Numbered from the stretch's first letter, positions 1-9,235 are shown. The stretch: 13,643 nucleotides of DNA from UCB3 sp964415605 (GCA_964415605.1 CAYQBA010000129.1:1-13643), one strand, 5' to 3'. Notes: generated by a model from the letters alone, not told the origin. A program made the numbers and translations.

Positions 1-93
1 CGCGGCGCGCGGGTCCGCCGGCGGGGTCCCGGTGCCGGGCTTGCCGCCGCGCCGCCGCCGGCGACGGCGCCGGGGTTCTGGCGATTCAGGCAT
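1..93 (-). CDS. Possible N-terminal fragment of an arginine-rich protein (partial)
   Basis: On the minus strand an ATG at 93 opens a frame that stays open to the window edge (31 codons). It begins MPESPEP, runs into eight consecutive arginines, then a Gly/Pro/Ala-rich stretch. This looks like a disordered basic N-terminal tail, as seen on some nucleic-acid-binding proteins, but no domain is visible and I do not recognise the gene. Support is indirect: a sigma-70-like promoter (TTGCAC, 17-nt spacer, TATGAT, 257 to 229) points towards it and would leave a leader of about 130 nt. No Shine-Dalgarno sequence is evident before the ATG. In GC-rich DNA such short open frames are common. The plus strand is also open here: one frame ends at TAG 93-95 and could instead be the tail of an upstream gene. 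Confidence 0.3.
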   Translation of the reverse strand, partial: MPESPEPRRRRRRRRGGKPGTGTPPADPRAA

Positions 94-203
94 AGGGCAG
101 TGCTCGATTCAAGGGCACGATCGGCCGGCGCCACGACACCGCACGACACAACCGGAACGGGTGGCCAGGGGGCAGCAAGCGCGACCACGAGAGAGAGGAA
201 TGA

Positions 204-220
204 TCCGGATGGCATCCGGA
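204..220. promoter_or_regulatory. 17-bp palindrome just downstream of the minus-strand promoter
   Basis: TCCGGATG (204-211) and CATCCGGA (213-220) are perfect reverse complements around a single central base. The site lies within about the first 20 transcribed bases after the minus-strand promoter at 229-257. It could be an operator, or in RNA a six-bp stem (TCCGGA/TCCGGA) with a five-base loop at the 5' end of the transcript. No regulator is identifiable. Confidence 0.45.
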
Positions 221-228
221 AGCGCCCC

Positions 229-257
229 ATCATAGCCCCGATGCCCTTGAAGTGCAA
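229..257 (-). promoter_or_regulatory. Sigma-70-like promoter, minus strand
   Basis: Read on the minus strand, TTGCAC (257-252) and TATGAT (234-229) are separated by exactly 17 nt. The -10 box matches five of six consensus bases and the -35 box carries the TTG core. Transcription would start near 222 and run left towards the possible ORF at 93. It is divergent from the promoter at 289-317. Confidence 0.45.
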
Positions 258-288
258 CGCCGGCGGGTGCAGGCCATCCGCGCGCGGG

Positions 289-317
289 TTCACGCGGCCG
301 GTGACTTCGGGTATAAT
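289..317 (+). promoter_or_regulatory. Sigma-70-like promoter for the squalene/phytoene synthase-like gene
   Basis: TTCACG (289-294), a 17-nt spacer and a perfect TATAAT (312-317) form a standard promoter in a strongly GC-rich surrounding. A start near 324 would give a 5' leader of about 136 nt before the ATG at 460. This placement argues against start codons upstream of 324 for that gene. Confidence 0.65.
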
Positions 318-459
318 CGGTGGCCGCCGATCCGACGCGGGCCCTTGGCGATCATCGAGCGGCGCGCGCACCGAACGGGAGGCGGCGCGGCCCCGGTCGC
401 CGGGTCGATCGGCCGCCCCGAAATTCCATCGCGCCGCTCGCGAGACCACGAATGCGCCC

Positions 460-1482
460 ATGAACCAGACCCAGATGCTGCGGAGTGTCAGCCGGACCTT
501 CGCGCTCTCCATCGAGCAGCTGCCGCCGATCCTCCGCGACGCCATCAGCGTGTCCTACCTGTTGTTGCGCGTGTCGGACTGCCTCGAGGACCACGACACC
601 TTGCCCCCGGACCGCAAGTCCGACCTCCTGCGCTTGTGGGCCAGCGTGCTCGACGCCGCCACCCCGGTCGCACGGTTGACCGACCAGCTCACCGACCTCG
701 ACGGGTCGGACCCCGAGGTATACGTGGCGCAGCACGCCGGGCGCGTGCTCCAGATGCTGCGCGAGCTGCCGCAGGCGATCCAGGACAGCATCGTCACGCG
801 AGTGGCCAAGACGTCGCGCGGCATGGCCCGCTGGCAGGACCACGGGCCGTACGTGGCCGACGAGGCCGAGATGGACGACTACATGCACGAAGTGGCCGGC
901 CGCGTCGGCTATCTCTTGACCGACATCTTCGCGTGGTATTCGCCCGTCATCCGCGAGCGCCAGGCGGAGCTCATGCCGCTGTCCCGCCAGTACGGGTTGG
1001 CGCTCCAGACCGTCAACGTGCTCCGGGGCATGCGCAAGGACTACGAGCGCGGGTGGGTCTTCGTCCCGCGCACGTTCTACGAGCGCTTCGGCCTGACCCG
1101 CGACAGCCTGTTCGACCCCAACCACGTCGACGCGGCGATGCAGGTCGTCACGCTCCTGGCCGACAAGGCCGACCAGCATCTGCGCCACGGGATCGCCTAC
1201 GTGGCCGCGTTCCCACGCCACCAGCACCGCATCCGGCTGGCATGCATGTGGCCGCTGTTCTTCGCCGTCCGGACGCTGGCCGTCAGCCGCGACAACATCG
1301 AGGTCCTGCGAACCGAAGCCAAGATCGGCCGGGACCAGGTTCGCTCGATCATCCGTCAGACGACGTTGTTCGGCTGGTCGAATCGCTGGCTCGAGCGCTA
1401 CTACGACCATCTGGCGCGGCCGCCGGAACGGGCGGCGCCGCCGGCCACCCCGCCGGCCGTGCTCGTGCCGACGTCGCGTTGA
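460..1482 (+). CDS. Squalene/phytoene synthase family protein
   Basis: A trans-isoprenyl diphosphate synthase of the all-alpha class that joins two prenyl diphosphates head to head (FPP to squalene/presqualene-PP, or GGPP to phytoene). Length is 340 aa, normal for the family. Visible motifs: SRTFALSI at 11-18; the first Asp-rich motif DCLED at 40-44; a YMHEVAGRVG block at 141-150, the usual substrate-tunnel helix; and the second motif region at 186-203 (NVLRGMRKDYERGWVFVP). In that second motif only D194 of the usual acidic set remains, with Gly at 190 and Lys at 193. The C-terminal 20 residues are Pro/Ala-rich and probably disordered. The frame is open from position 1, but the promoter at 289-317 and the family start make ATG 460 the best start; ATG 475 is the alternative. 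No other isoprenoid gene is next to it, so the product (squalene, presqualene or phytoene) cannot be fixed from context. Confidence 0.88.
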   Translation: MNQTQMLRSVSRTFALSIEQLPPILRDAISVSYLLLRVSDCLEDHDTLPPDRKSDLLRLWASVLDAATPVARLTDQLTDLDGSDPEVYVAQHAGRVLQMLRELPQAIQDSIVTRVAKTSRGMARWQDHGPYVADEAEMDDYMHEVAGRVGYLLTDIFAWYSPVIRERQAELMPLSRQYGLALQTVNVLRGMRKDYERGWVFVPRTFYERFGLTRDSLFDPNHVDAAMQVVTLLADKADQHLRHGIAYVAAFPRHQHRIRLACMWPLFFAVRTLAVSRDNIEVLRTEAKIGRDQVRSIIRQTTLFGWSNRWLERYYDHLARPPERAAPPATPPAVLVPTSR

Positions 1483-1608
1483 CCGCCCCGGGATCTGTCG
1501 ACCGTCGGCGCGGCGGCGCCGGGGCCCGGGGCGATTGCGCCGGCCCACGGCTCCCCGCACGCCCCGCGGGAACGATCTCACACCCTTTGACTGTTTGAGG
1601 AGACCATC

Positions 1609-4392
<2,784 letters not shown>

Positions 4393-4483
4393 TCGTGATG
4401 GCCGGCGCGCGGGGGGACGCGGGGTGGGCGAACGAGAGGCAGACGGACGCGGGCGGCCCGGCACGGGGCGGGGTGGCGCCGTG

Positions 4484-5875
4484 GTGAACGAGAAGCTGTA
4501 CTTCTTCCGACAGTTCAGCCGATCGATCGCCACGGTCGGCTCGTTCATCCCGACGTCGCGGTTCGCGGCGCACGCCATGGTGTCGGAGATGGCGCGCCGC
4601 ACCGGCCCGCGGCGCATCCTCGAGGTCGGGCCGGGCACCGGCCCGATCACCGCCGAGATCGTGCGGCACATGCGGCCGGACGACAGCCTGGTGTTGTGCG
4701 AGCTGAACGGCGACTTCGTGGCGTTCCTCGCGGATCGCATGGCCACCGACCCGACCTTCGCGGCCCGCCGGTCGCAGATCACGCTGCAGCACGCCAACGT
4801 CCAGGACCTCGACGCCGACGACCGGTTCGACTTCATCATCTCGGCGATCCCGTTCGTGAACTGCCCGCCGGAGGTCGTCGAGAGCATCCTGGCGTACTAT
4901 CGCACCGTGCTCAAGCCCGACGGCGTGCTGTCCTTCATCGAGTTCGCCTACCTGCGCGCCGTGCGGCTGAAGATGATGTCGCTCGACGCCCGCGAGCAGG
5001 CCGAGGCGGCGATCGCCGTGATGGCGCGCGACGTCGACTCACACGTGTTCCGGCGCGACCTCGTGATCCGCAACGTGCCGCCGGCCTGGGTCCGGCACCT
5101 GCGCTTCGTGCCGCCCGACCCGGTCGACGCCCTGAACCTCACGCCGCTCGACCATACCCAACGGATCTGGCTCGGCGACGGCGCCGGCCTGGCCAGCGCC
5201 GCCGTGCCGCTGATCAGCGTCGCGCTCGGCCTGGGCTGGGTGTTCCGTCATGCGCGCGGCGCGCCGCTCGTCGCCTGGCTGGCCGCCGCCGGCGTCGCGG
5301 CGTTCTTCCGCGACCCGCCGCGGAAGGTGGTGCCCGATCCGCGCGTGGCGTTCGCCGCGGCCGACGGCACCGTCCTGTCGGTCGAGGAGGTCGACGACGA
5401 CCGGTTCGGCGCCGGACGCTGGCTGCGCATCGCGGTGTTCCTGTCGATCACCGACGTCCACATCAACCGGGCCCCGATCGCGGGCCTGATCGTCGACAGC
5501 CTCGACACCGCCGGCCACTATGCCCACGCCGGCACGCCGGCGGCCGAGCACAACCACGCGCGCTACACCGTGATCGACGGGGCCGCCGGCCGCTGCGTGG
5601 TGGCGCAGCGCGTCGGCGCGGTGGCGCGGCGCATCGTCACGTGGACGCGGGTGGGCGAGCTGGTCAGCCAGGGCGAGCGCTACGGCCTCATCTGCTTCGG
5701 CTCGCGCACCGACGTGTATGTCGCGGCCGACCAGTGGACGGCGTGCGTCCAGGCCGGTGAACGGGTGGTGGGGGGGATCAGCCCGCTCGCGCGCCGTAGC
5801 GACGGCGCGCCGAGATCCACGGCCCCGAGAACAGATACAGGCTCGTCGCCACCCACACCGTCCACGACAGGTTGA
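4484..5875 (+). CDS. Fusion protein: phospholipid N-methyltransferase-like domain + phosphatidylserine decarboxylase
   Basis: One uninterrupted frame joins two enzymes of phospholipid synthesis. Residues 1-210 resemble the PmtA-type phospholipid N-methyltransferases: start NEKLYFFRQF, GSFIPTSRF at 19-27, SAM motif I EVGPGTG at 47-53, acidic motif II E73, and the ISAIPF block at 119-124. Residues 239-275 form a hydrophobic hairpin, then FFRDP begins a short-type phosphatidylserine decarboxylase: AADG with D294, DVHINR with H326, and FGSR, where self-cleavage between G406 and S407 would create the pyruvoyl group. Predicted roles are PS to PE (C-terminal half) and PE methylation towards PC (N-terminal half), at the inner membrane face. 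GTG 4484 gives the family-like N-terminus (463 aa); GTG 4424, with a GGGGGG run upstream, would add 20 low-complexity residues. After cleavage the alpha chain is 57 aa, longer than usual, because the last 98 bp run antisense into pssA. The methyltransferase could also act on another substrate, but pssA next door supports a lipid role. Confidence 0.88.
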   Translation: MNEKLYFFRQFSRSIATVGSFIPTSRFAAHAMVSEMARRTGPRRILEVGPGTGPITAEIVRHMRPDDSLVLCELNGDFVAFLADRMATDPTFAARRSQITLQHANVQDLDADDRFDFIISAIPFVNCPPEVVESILAYYRTVLKPDGVLSFIEFAYLRAVRLKMMSLDAREQAEAAIAVMARDVDSHVFRRDLVIRNVPPAWVRHLRFVPPDPVDALNLTPLDHTQRIWLGDGAGLASAAVPLISVALGLGWVFRHARGAPLVAWLAAAGVAAFFRDPPRKVVPDPRVAFAAADGTVLSVEEVDDDRFGAGRWLRIAVFLSITDVHINRAPIAGLIVDSLDTAGHYAHAGTPAAEHNHARYTVIDGAAGRCVVAQRVGAVARRIVTWTRVGELVSQGERYGLICFGSRTDVYVAADQWTACVQAGERVVGGISPLARRSDGAPRSTAPRTDTGSSPPTPSTTG

Positions 5876-6488
5876 CCAGGGCGACCGCGGCGACGAGCGG
5901 GACGCCCCACGGGGGCACGTGCGGCGCGACGGATGACAGCTTCGGGTACGGGAAGACGCTGACCATCAGCACGGACAGCACGAGCACCAGGCCGACGACC
6001 CCCGAGCCGCTCATGGCCGGATGCAGCAAGGCGTTGAGCGCGACGATCACCGCCACGATGGTCGACGGCACGCCCTGGAAGTAGGCGGGATTGGACGGCG
6101 AGGCGTTGAACCGGGCCAGGCGCACGGCGCCCGCCAGCACGTAGCAGCCGCACACGGCCAGGAGGCCGAGCATCGGCTCGTCGGTCTCGGGCGCGTACGT
6201 CCAGAAGTAGACGAGCGCGCCGCCGCCGACGATGAAGGACGTCATGTCCGCCAGCGAGTCGAGCTGCGCGCCGAACGCGCTCGAGACCTGCCAGCGGCGC
6301 GCCAGGGTCCCGTCGCACCCGTCGAACACGGCGCCGCCGAGCAGGCACCACGCCGCGAGGTCGAGATGGCCGGTGCTGGCCAGGATGATGGCGATCACGC
6401 CCAGCAGCAGGTTCAGGCTGGTCATGGCGTTGACGACCAGGAAGCGAAGGCGCATCGCGCTGAGGGTCGAACGGGATCCGGTGTCCAT
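5778..6488 (-). CDS. pssA: CDP-diacylglycerol--serine O-phosphatidyltransferase PssA
   Basis: Integral membrane enzyme transferring serine to CDP-diacylglycerol to give phosphatidylserine, the substrate of the decarboxylase encoded convergently next to it. Length is 236 aa. The complete CDP-alcohol phosphatidyltransferase signature is present: D56, D59-G60, A63-R64, G73, D77 and D81. The order FLVVNAMTSLNLLLG at the N-terminus and ARFN after the fourth helix fits the type II (membrane-spanning) PssA rather than PgsA. Hydrophobic segments cover most of residues 15-230, about six to eight helices. ATG 6488 lacks a clear ribosome site; ATG 6455, just before the conserved RLRFLVVN, is the alternative. 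Its promoter is predicted at 6537-6565. The 3' end overlaps the fusion gene tail-to-tail by 98 bp (5778-5875). Confidence 0.92.
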   Translation of the reverse strand: MDTGSRSTLSAMRLRFLVVNAMTSLNLLLGVIAIILASTGHLDLAAWCLLGGAVFDGCDGTLARRWQVSSAFGAQLDSLADMTSFIVGGGALVYFWTYAPETDEPMLGLLAVCGCYVLAGAVRLARFNASPSNPAYFQGVPSTIVAVIVALNALLHPAMSGSGVVGLVLVLSVLMVSVFPYPKLSSVAPHVPPWGVPLVAAVALVNLSWTVWVATSLYLFSGPWISARRRYGARAG

Positions 6489-6536
6489 GAGGTTTGTGTG
6501 GGCGCAACTGATCGATGGTCTTGGAGGTTGGCAATC

Positions 6537-6565
6537 ATTCTACACATGTGGGCCCACGATGTCGA
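6537..6565 (-). promoter_or_regulatory. Predicted pssA promoter
   Basis: On the minus strand TCGACA (6565-6560, five of six matches to TTGACA), a 17-nt spacer and TAGAAT (6542-6537, five of six) form a good sigma-70-like promoter. The start would be near 6530, leaving a leader of about 40 nt. The -35 box lies in the centre of an inverted repeat (6555-6573) and the spacer holds the palindrome GTGGGCCCAC (6548-6557), so repressor control is plausible. Confidence 0.55.
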
Positions 6566-6629
6566 AGCGTGGCCGCTTGTGTGCGCCAGTGTCGGCCCAC
6601 GACGTCGATACGTGGCCGCCTGTGCGCCA
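6547..6629. repeat. Two imperfect tandem copies of a ~42-bp element with internal inverted repeats
   Basis: Copy 1 (6547-6588) and copy 2 (6590-6629) align with a handful of substitutions and a 2-bp gap; the period is 43 bp. Each contains CCACG-N9-CGTGG (6555-6573 and 6597-6615), flanked by GGCC. Copy 1 overlaps the predicted pssA -35 box and spacer. A third, different inverted repeat (TCACG-N6-CGTGA, 6635-6650) follows. Duplicated regulator-binding sites are the simplest reading. The block is non-coding and sits between divergent genes. Confidence 0.6.
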
Positions 6630-6634
6630 TGGCC

Positions 6635-6650
6635 TCACGATCGGCCGTGA
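6635..6650. promoter_or_regulatory. Inverted repeat upstream of the ATPase promoter
   Basis: TCACG (6635-6639) and CGTGA (6646-6650) are reverse complements around six bases, 26 bp before the ATPase-gene -35 box. It resembles the CACG/CGTG arms of the two preceding repeat copies, with a shorter centre. It may be a third operator of the same kind; this is inference only. Confidence 0.35.
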
Positions 6651-6676
6651 CCCGCGCATCGCGCGCCCGACAAGGG

Positions 6677-6705
6677 TTGCCCGGTCCCGGGGCGTGTGAT
6701 ACGAT
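6677..6705 (+). promoter_or_regulatory. Predicted promoter of the AAA-like ATPase gene
   Basis: TTGCCC (6677-6682), a 17-nt spacer and TACGAT (6700-6705) with an extended -10 TG at 6697-6698. Initiation near 6712 would leave a leader of about 62 nt ending in a GGAGG ribosome site. Confidence 0.5.
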
Positions 6706-6773
6706 GGCAGCCGGCGCCGATCGCCGGCCGCCATCGTCCACCGCACGCCGCACCACGCCGGGAGGCATCGATC

Positions 6774-7808
6774 ATGTCGGAATCGCCGCACGCCGAGCAG
6801 CGCACCCCCTTCGTCCTGGGCAAGCCGATCAAGAACCCGTCGGACTTCTACGGCCGCCAGAAGGTGCTCGCCAACCTGTTCCGCGCGATCTTGAACATCG
6901 AGCTGGTGTCGGTGGTCGGCGAGCATCGGTGCGGCAACACGTCCGTGCTGTACATGCTGGCGCACGAGGAGCAGCGGCAGCGCCACCTCTCGCGCGCGGA
7001 CGACGCGGGGCTGCTCTTCGCGTTCCTCAGCTGCCAGCTGGCGTCCGAGGGCCCAGACTCGTTCTACCGCCGCCTGGCGCTCGCCGCCCGGCGCGTCGAC
7101 CCCGACGCCACGGTCGACTTCGGTGGCGTGGTGGACCGCGTCTGGGTGGAGGGCTACCTCGAGGACCTGGCGCACCGCGGCCGCCGGCTGGTGCTGCTCC
7201 TCGACGAGCTCGAGGTGATCGCGGGCTTCGACGAGACCTTCTGGGAATGGCTCCAGGTCCTGGTCACGGAGTACGACGTCCCGGTCATCGCCTCGACGCG
7301 GTTCGACCTCAGCCAGTACCGCGCCGAGCGCGGGGGGCCGCCGTTCTTCAACCTGTTCCGCAGCCTCTACATCGGCTCGTTTTCGCCCGAGACGGTGGAG
7401 CAGTTCCTGCGCGAGAAGTCCGAGATCACCGACTTCGACTTCTTCGCCGTGCGCGACACGCTGCAAGCCCTCGCCGGCCGGTTCCCGTTTTACCTGCAGG
7501 TGGCGGCGGCGCTGTTCTACTTCCACGCCGGCGGCGAGAGCCACGTCACCGAGGCCCAGCGGCAGGCCGTCATCAACGACTTCAAGGCCCGGACGTGGAC
7601 GTTGTTCGAGGACGCCTGGCCCAAGCTCCCGCCCATCGAGCGCGAGGCGCTCGTCTGGCTGTGCGGCGATGGACGCCCGCACGGCGAGGCCGAGATGCGC
7701 TTCCAAAAGGCGCTCCAGTCGCTCGAGCGCCGCGGCTACGTCATCGACGGCCAGATCTTCTCGTCGGCGTTCGCCGACTTCGTGCGCGAGCACGCGGCGA
7801 TGGGCTGA
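6774..7808 (+). CDS. AAA-like / STAND-type ATPase with C-terminal winged-helix region and altered Walker A
   Basis: 344 aa, cytoplasmic, no membrane segment. The N-terminus NPSDFYGRQK (21-30) followed by ELVSVVGE is typical of AAA-like/STAND P-loop ATPases with an Orc1/Cdc6-like core. Walker A reads GEHRCGNTS (49-57): the invariant lysine is Asn55 (AAC, 6936-6938). Walker B LVLLLDE (139-145) is intact, and VIASTR (171-176) fits sensor 1. Residues about 280-340 (PPIEREALVWL, LERRGYVIDG, FADFVRE) look like a winged helix. In this family the ATPase is often joined to an effector or repeat domain; here nothing follows. GGAGG at 6761-6765, eight bases before ATG 6774, fixes the start. It converges on der with a 20-bp gap. 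Function is unknown; with Lys replaced, nucleotide binding or hydrolysis may be weak or lost. Confidence 0.8.
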   Translation: MSESPHAEQRTPFVLGKPIKNPSDFYGRQKVLANLFRAILNIELVSVVGEHRCGNTSVLYMLAHEEQRQRHLSRADDAGLLFAFLSCQLASEGPDSFYRRLALAARRVDPDATVDFGGVVDRVWVEGYLEDLAHRGRRLVLLLDELEVIAGFDETFWEWLQVLVTEYDVPVIASTRFDLSQYRAERGGPPFFNLFRSLYIGSFSPETVEQFLREKSEITDFDFFAVRDTLQALAGRFPFYLQVAAALFYFHAGGESHVTEAQRQAVINDFKARTWTLFEDAWPKLPPIEREALVWLCGDGRPHGEAEMRFQKALQSLERRGYVIDGQIFSSAFADFVREHAAMG

Positions 7809-7828
7809 CGCGGGGATGCGATCGGCGG

Positions 7829-9178
7829 TCAGCTCCGGGCGGCGCGCCGGCCGGCCGGTTGTGCCTCGCGGCGCTGTTCGCGGAACATGAGGCGCAGGGG
7901 CGTGCCTTCGAACGCGAACCGCTCGCGGATCTGGTTCTCGACGAAGCGCTCGTAGCCGAAGTGGAGCAGCGACCGGTCGTTGACGAAGAAGACGAACGTC
8001 GGCGGCGCCACGCCGACCTGGGTGGCGTAGCGCACGCGCATCAGCCGCCCGCCGCGGCTGTGGCTGTGGCGGGCCTGGATCGCCTCGACGAGCCGGTTGA
8101 GCTCGCTGGTGGGGATGCGCATGTGGCGCGTGGCGTGGACCTCGAGGGCGAGGTCCAGGATCTTGGGCACGCGCTGCCCGGACAGCGCCGAGATGGTGAC
8201 GATGGGCGCGTAGTCGAGGAACTTGAGCGCGTGGCGCACCTGGCGCGTGTACGCCTCGATGGTGTGCGTGTCCTTCTCGACGAGGTCCCACTTGTTGAGG
8301 GCGATGATGGCCCCGCGCCCGGCCTCGTGGATGAAGCCCGCGACATGGGTGTCCTGGGCCGTCACGCCGGCGAACGCGTCGATAAGCACGACGGCGACGT
8401 CGCACGCCTCGATGGCCCGCATCGCGCGCAGGACGGCGTACTTCTCGATCCCGGGCTCGATCTTCCCGCGCCGCCGGATGCCGGCCGTGTCGACGAGCAC
8501 GATCTCCTCGCCGTGGTAGCGCAGCGTGGTGTCCACGGCGTCGCGGGTGGTCCCGGCCTCGGCGCTGACGATCATGCGGTCCTGCCCGACGAGCCGGTTG
8601 AGCAGGCTCGACTTCCCGACGTTCGGCCGGCCGACGATGGCGATCCGCAGCCGCTCGTCGCCTTCGTCCGCCTCCTGCGCGGGGAGCTCGGCCGTGACGC
8701 GGTCGAGGAGGTCGCCGGAGCCGCTGCCGTGCACCGCCGACACGGGGCACGGCTCGCCGAGGCCCAGGGACCAGAACTCGGCCGCGTTCATCCGGTTGGC
8801 CAGCTTTTCGCTCTTGTTGACCGCGAGGACAATCGGCTTCCGGCTCTGGCGCAGGAGATCGGCCACCTCGAGGTCGGCCGCCGACACGCCGGTGAGCGCG
8901 TCGGCCACCATCACCACGACGTCGGCCTCGTCGATGGCCAGCCGGGCCTGGTTGGCGATGCGGGCGCCGATCTCGCCGGTATCGCCGAGCTCGAGACCGC
9001 CGGTGTCGACGACGTCGAACGCCTTGCCGTTCCATTCGGCCGGCGCGTAAAGCCGGTCGCGGGTGGTGCCGGCGATCGACTCGACGATCGCGAGCCGCTC
9101 GCCCACGATCCGGTTGAACAACGTGGATTTGCCCACGTTTGGCCGCCCGACCAGCGCCACCAGGGGCCGTCGTCGCAT
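7829..9178 (-). CDS. der: Ribosome biogenesis GTPase Der (EngA)
   Basis: Essential double-GTPase that helps mature the 50S subunit. With ATG 9178 the protein is 449 aa, normal for Der, and starts MRRRPLVALVGRPNVGKS. Domain 1: P-loop GRPNVGKS 11-18, GTTR near 37-40, DTGG 58-61, and G4 NKSE 121-124, where the usual Asp is Glu. Domain 2: P-loop 183-190, GTTRD 209-213, DTAGIRRRGK 230-239, NKWD 295-298. A KH-like domain fills about 350-435, and a basic tail of about 15 residues follows. Upstream in-frame starts (ATG 9202, TTG 9292) would add residues unlike the family; the TTG lies upstream of the predicted der promoter. A GGCGGTGG stretch nine to sixteen bases upstream could serve as a weak ribosome site. 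The gene is divergent from rpsD and shares its promoter region. Confidence 0.96.
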   Translation of the reverse strand: MRRRPLVALVGRPNVGKSTLFNRIVGERLAIVESIAGTTRDRLYAPAEWNGKAFDVVDTGGLELGDTGEIGARIANQARLAIDEADVVVMVADALTGVSAADLEVADLLRQSRKPIVLAVNKSEKLANRMNAAEFWSLGLGEPCPVSAVHGSGSGDLLDRVTAELPAQEADEGDERLRIAIVGRPNVGKSSLLNRLVGQDRMIVSAEAGTTRDAVDTTLRYHGEEIVLVDTAGIRRRGKIEPGIEKYAVLRAMRAIEACDVAVVLIDAFAGVTAQDTHVAGFIHEAGRGAIIALNKWDLVEKDTHTIEAYTRQVRHALKFLDYAPIVTISALSGQRVPKILDLALEVHATRHMRIPTSELNRLVEAIQARHSHSRGGRLMRVRYATQVGVAPPTFVFFVNDRSLLHFGYERFVENQIRERFAFEGTPLRLMFREQRREAQPAGRRAARS

Positions 9179-9235
9179 GATGTCCACCGCCTGTCGTTCC
9201 ATGTGGTCGGCCGGGCGGGCGCCGGTTTGGCCGGG

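Noticed and set aside
32..235. Plus-strand frame with a run of eight arginines
   Set aside because: The arginine run comes from GCC/GGC repeats that read as arginine in several frames; no ribosome site or promoter is present, and the downstream part overlaps the divergent promoter region.
100..459. In-frame N-terminal extension of the squalene/phytoene synthase-like gene by up to 120 residues
   Set aside because: It lies across and upstream of the promoter at 289-317, is Arg/Pro/Gly-rich without any family match, and the family start is at 460.
1483..1608. Separate promoter or terminator between the squalene/phytoene synthase-like gene and acnA
   Set aside because: The stretch is GC-rich with possible stems but no T-tract and no credible -10 box; only the acnA ribosome site at 1597-1602 is clear.
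6547..6629. Possible CRISPR remnant or mobile-element end
   Set aside because: Only two copies, adjoining with one intervening base, no spacers and no transposase or cas gene nearby; operator duplication explains it better.
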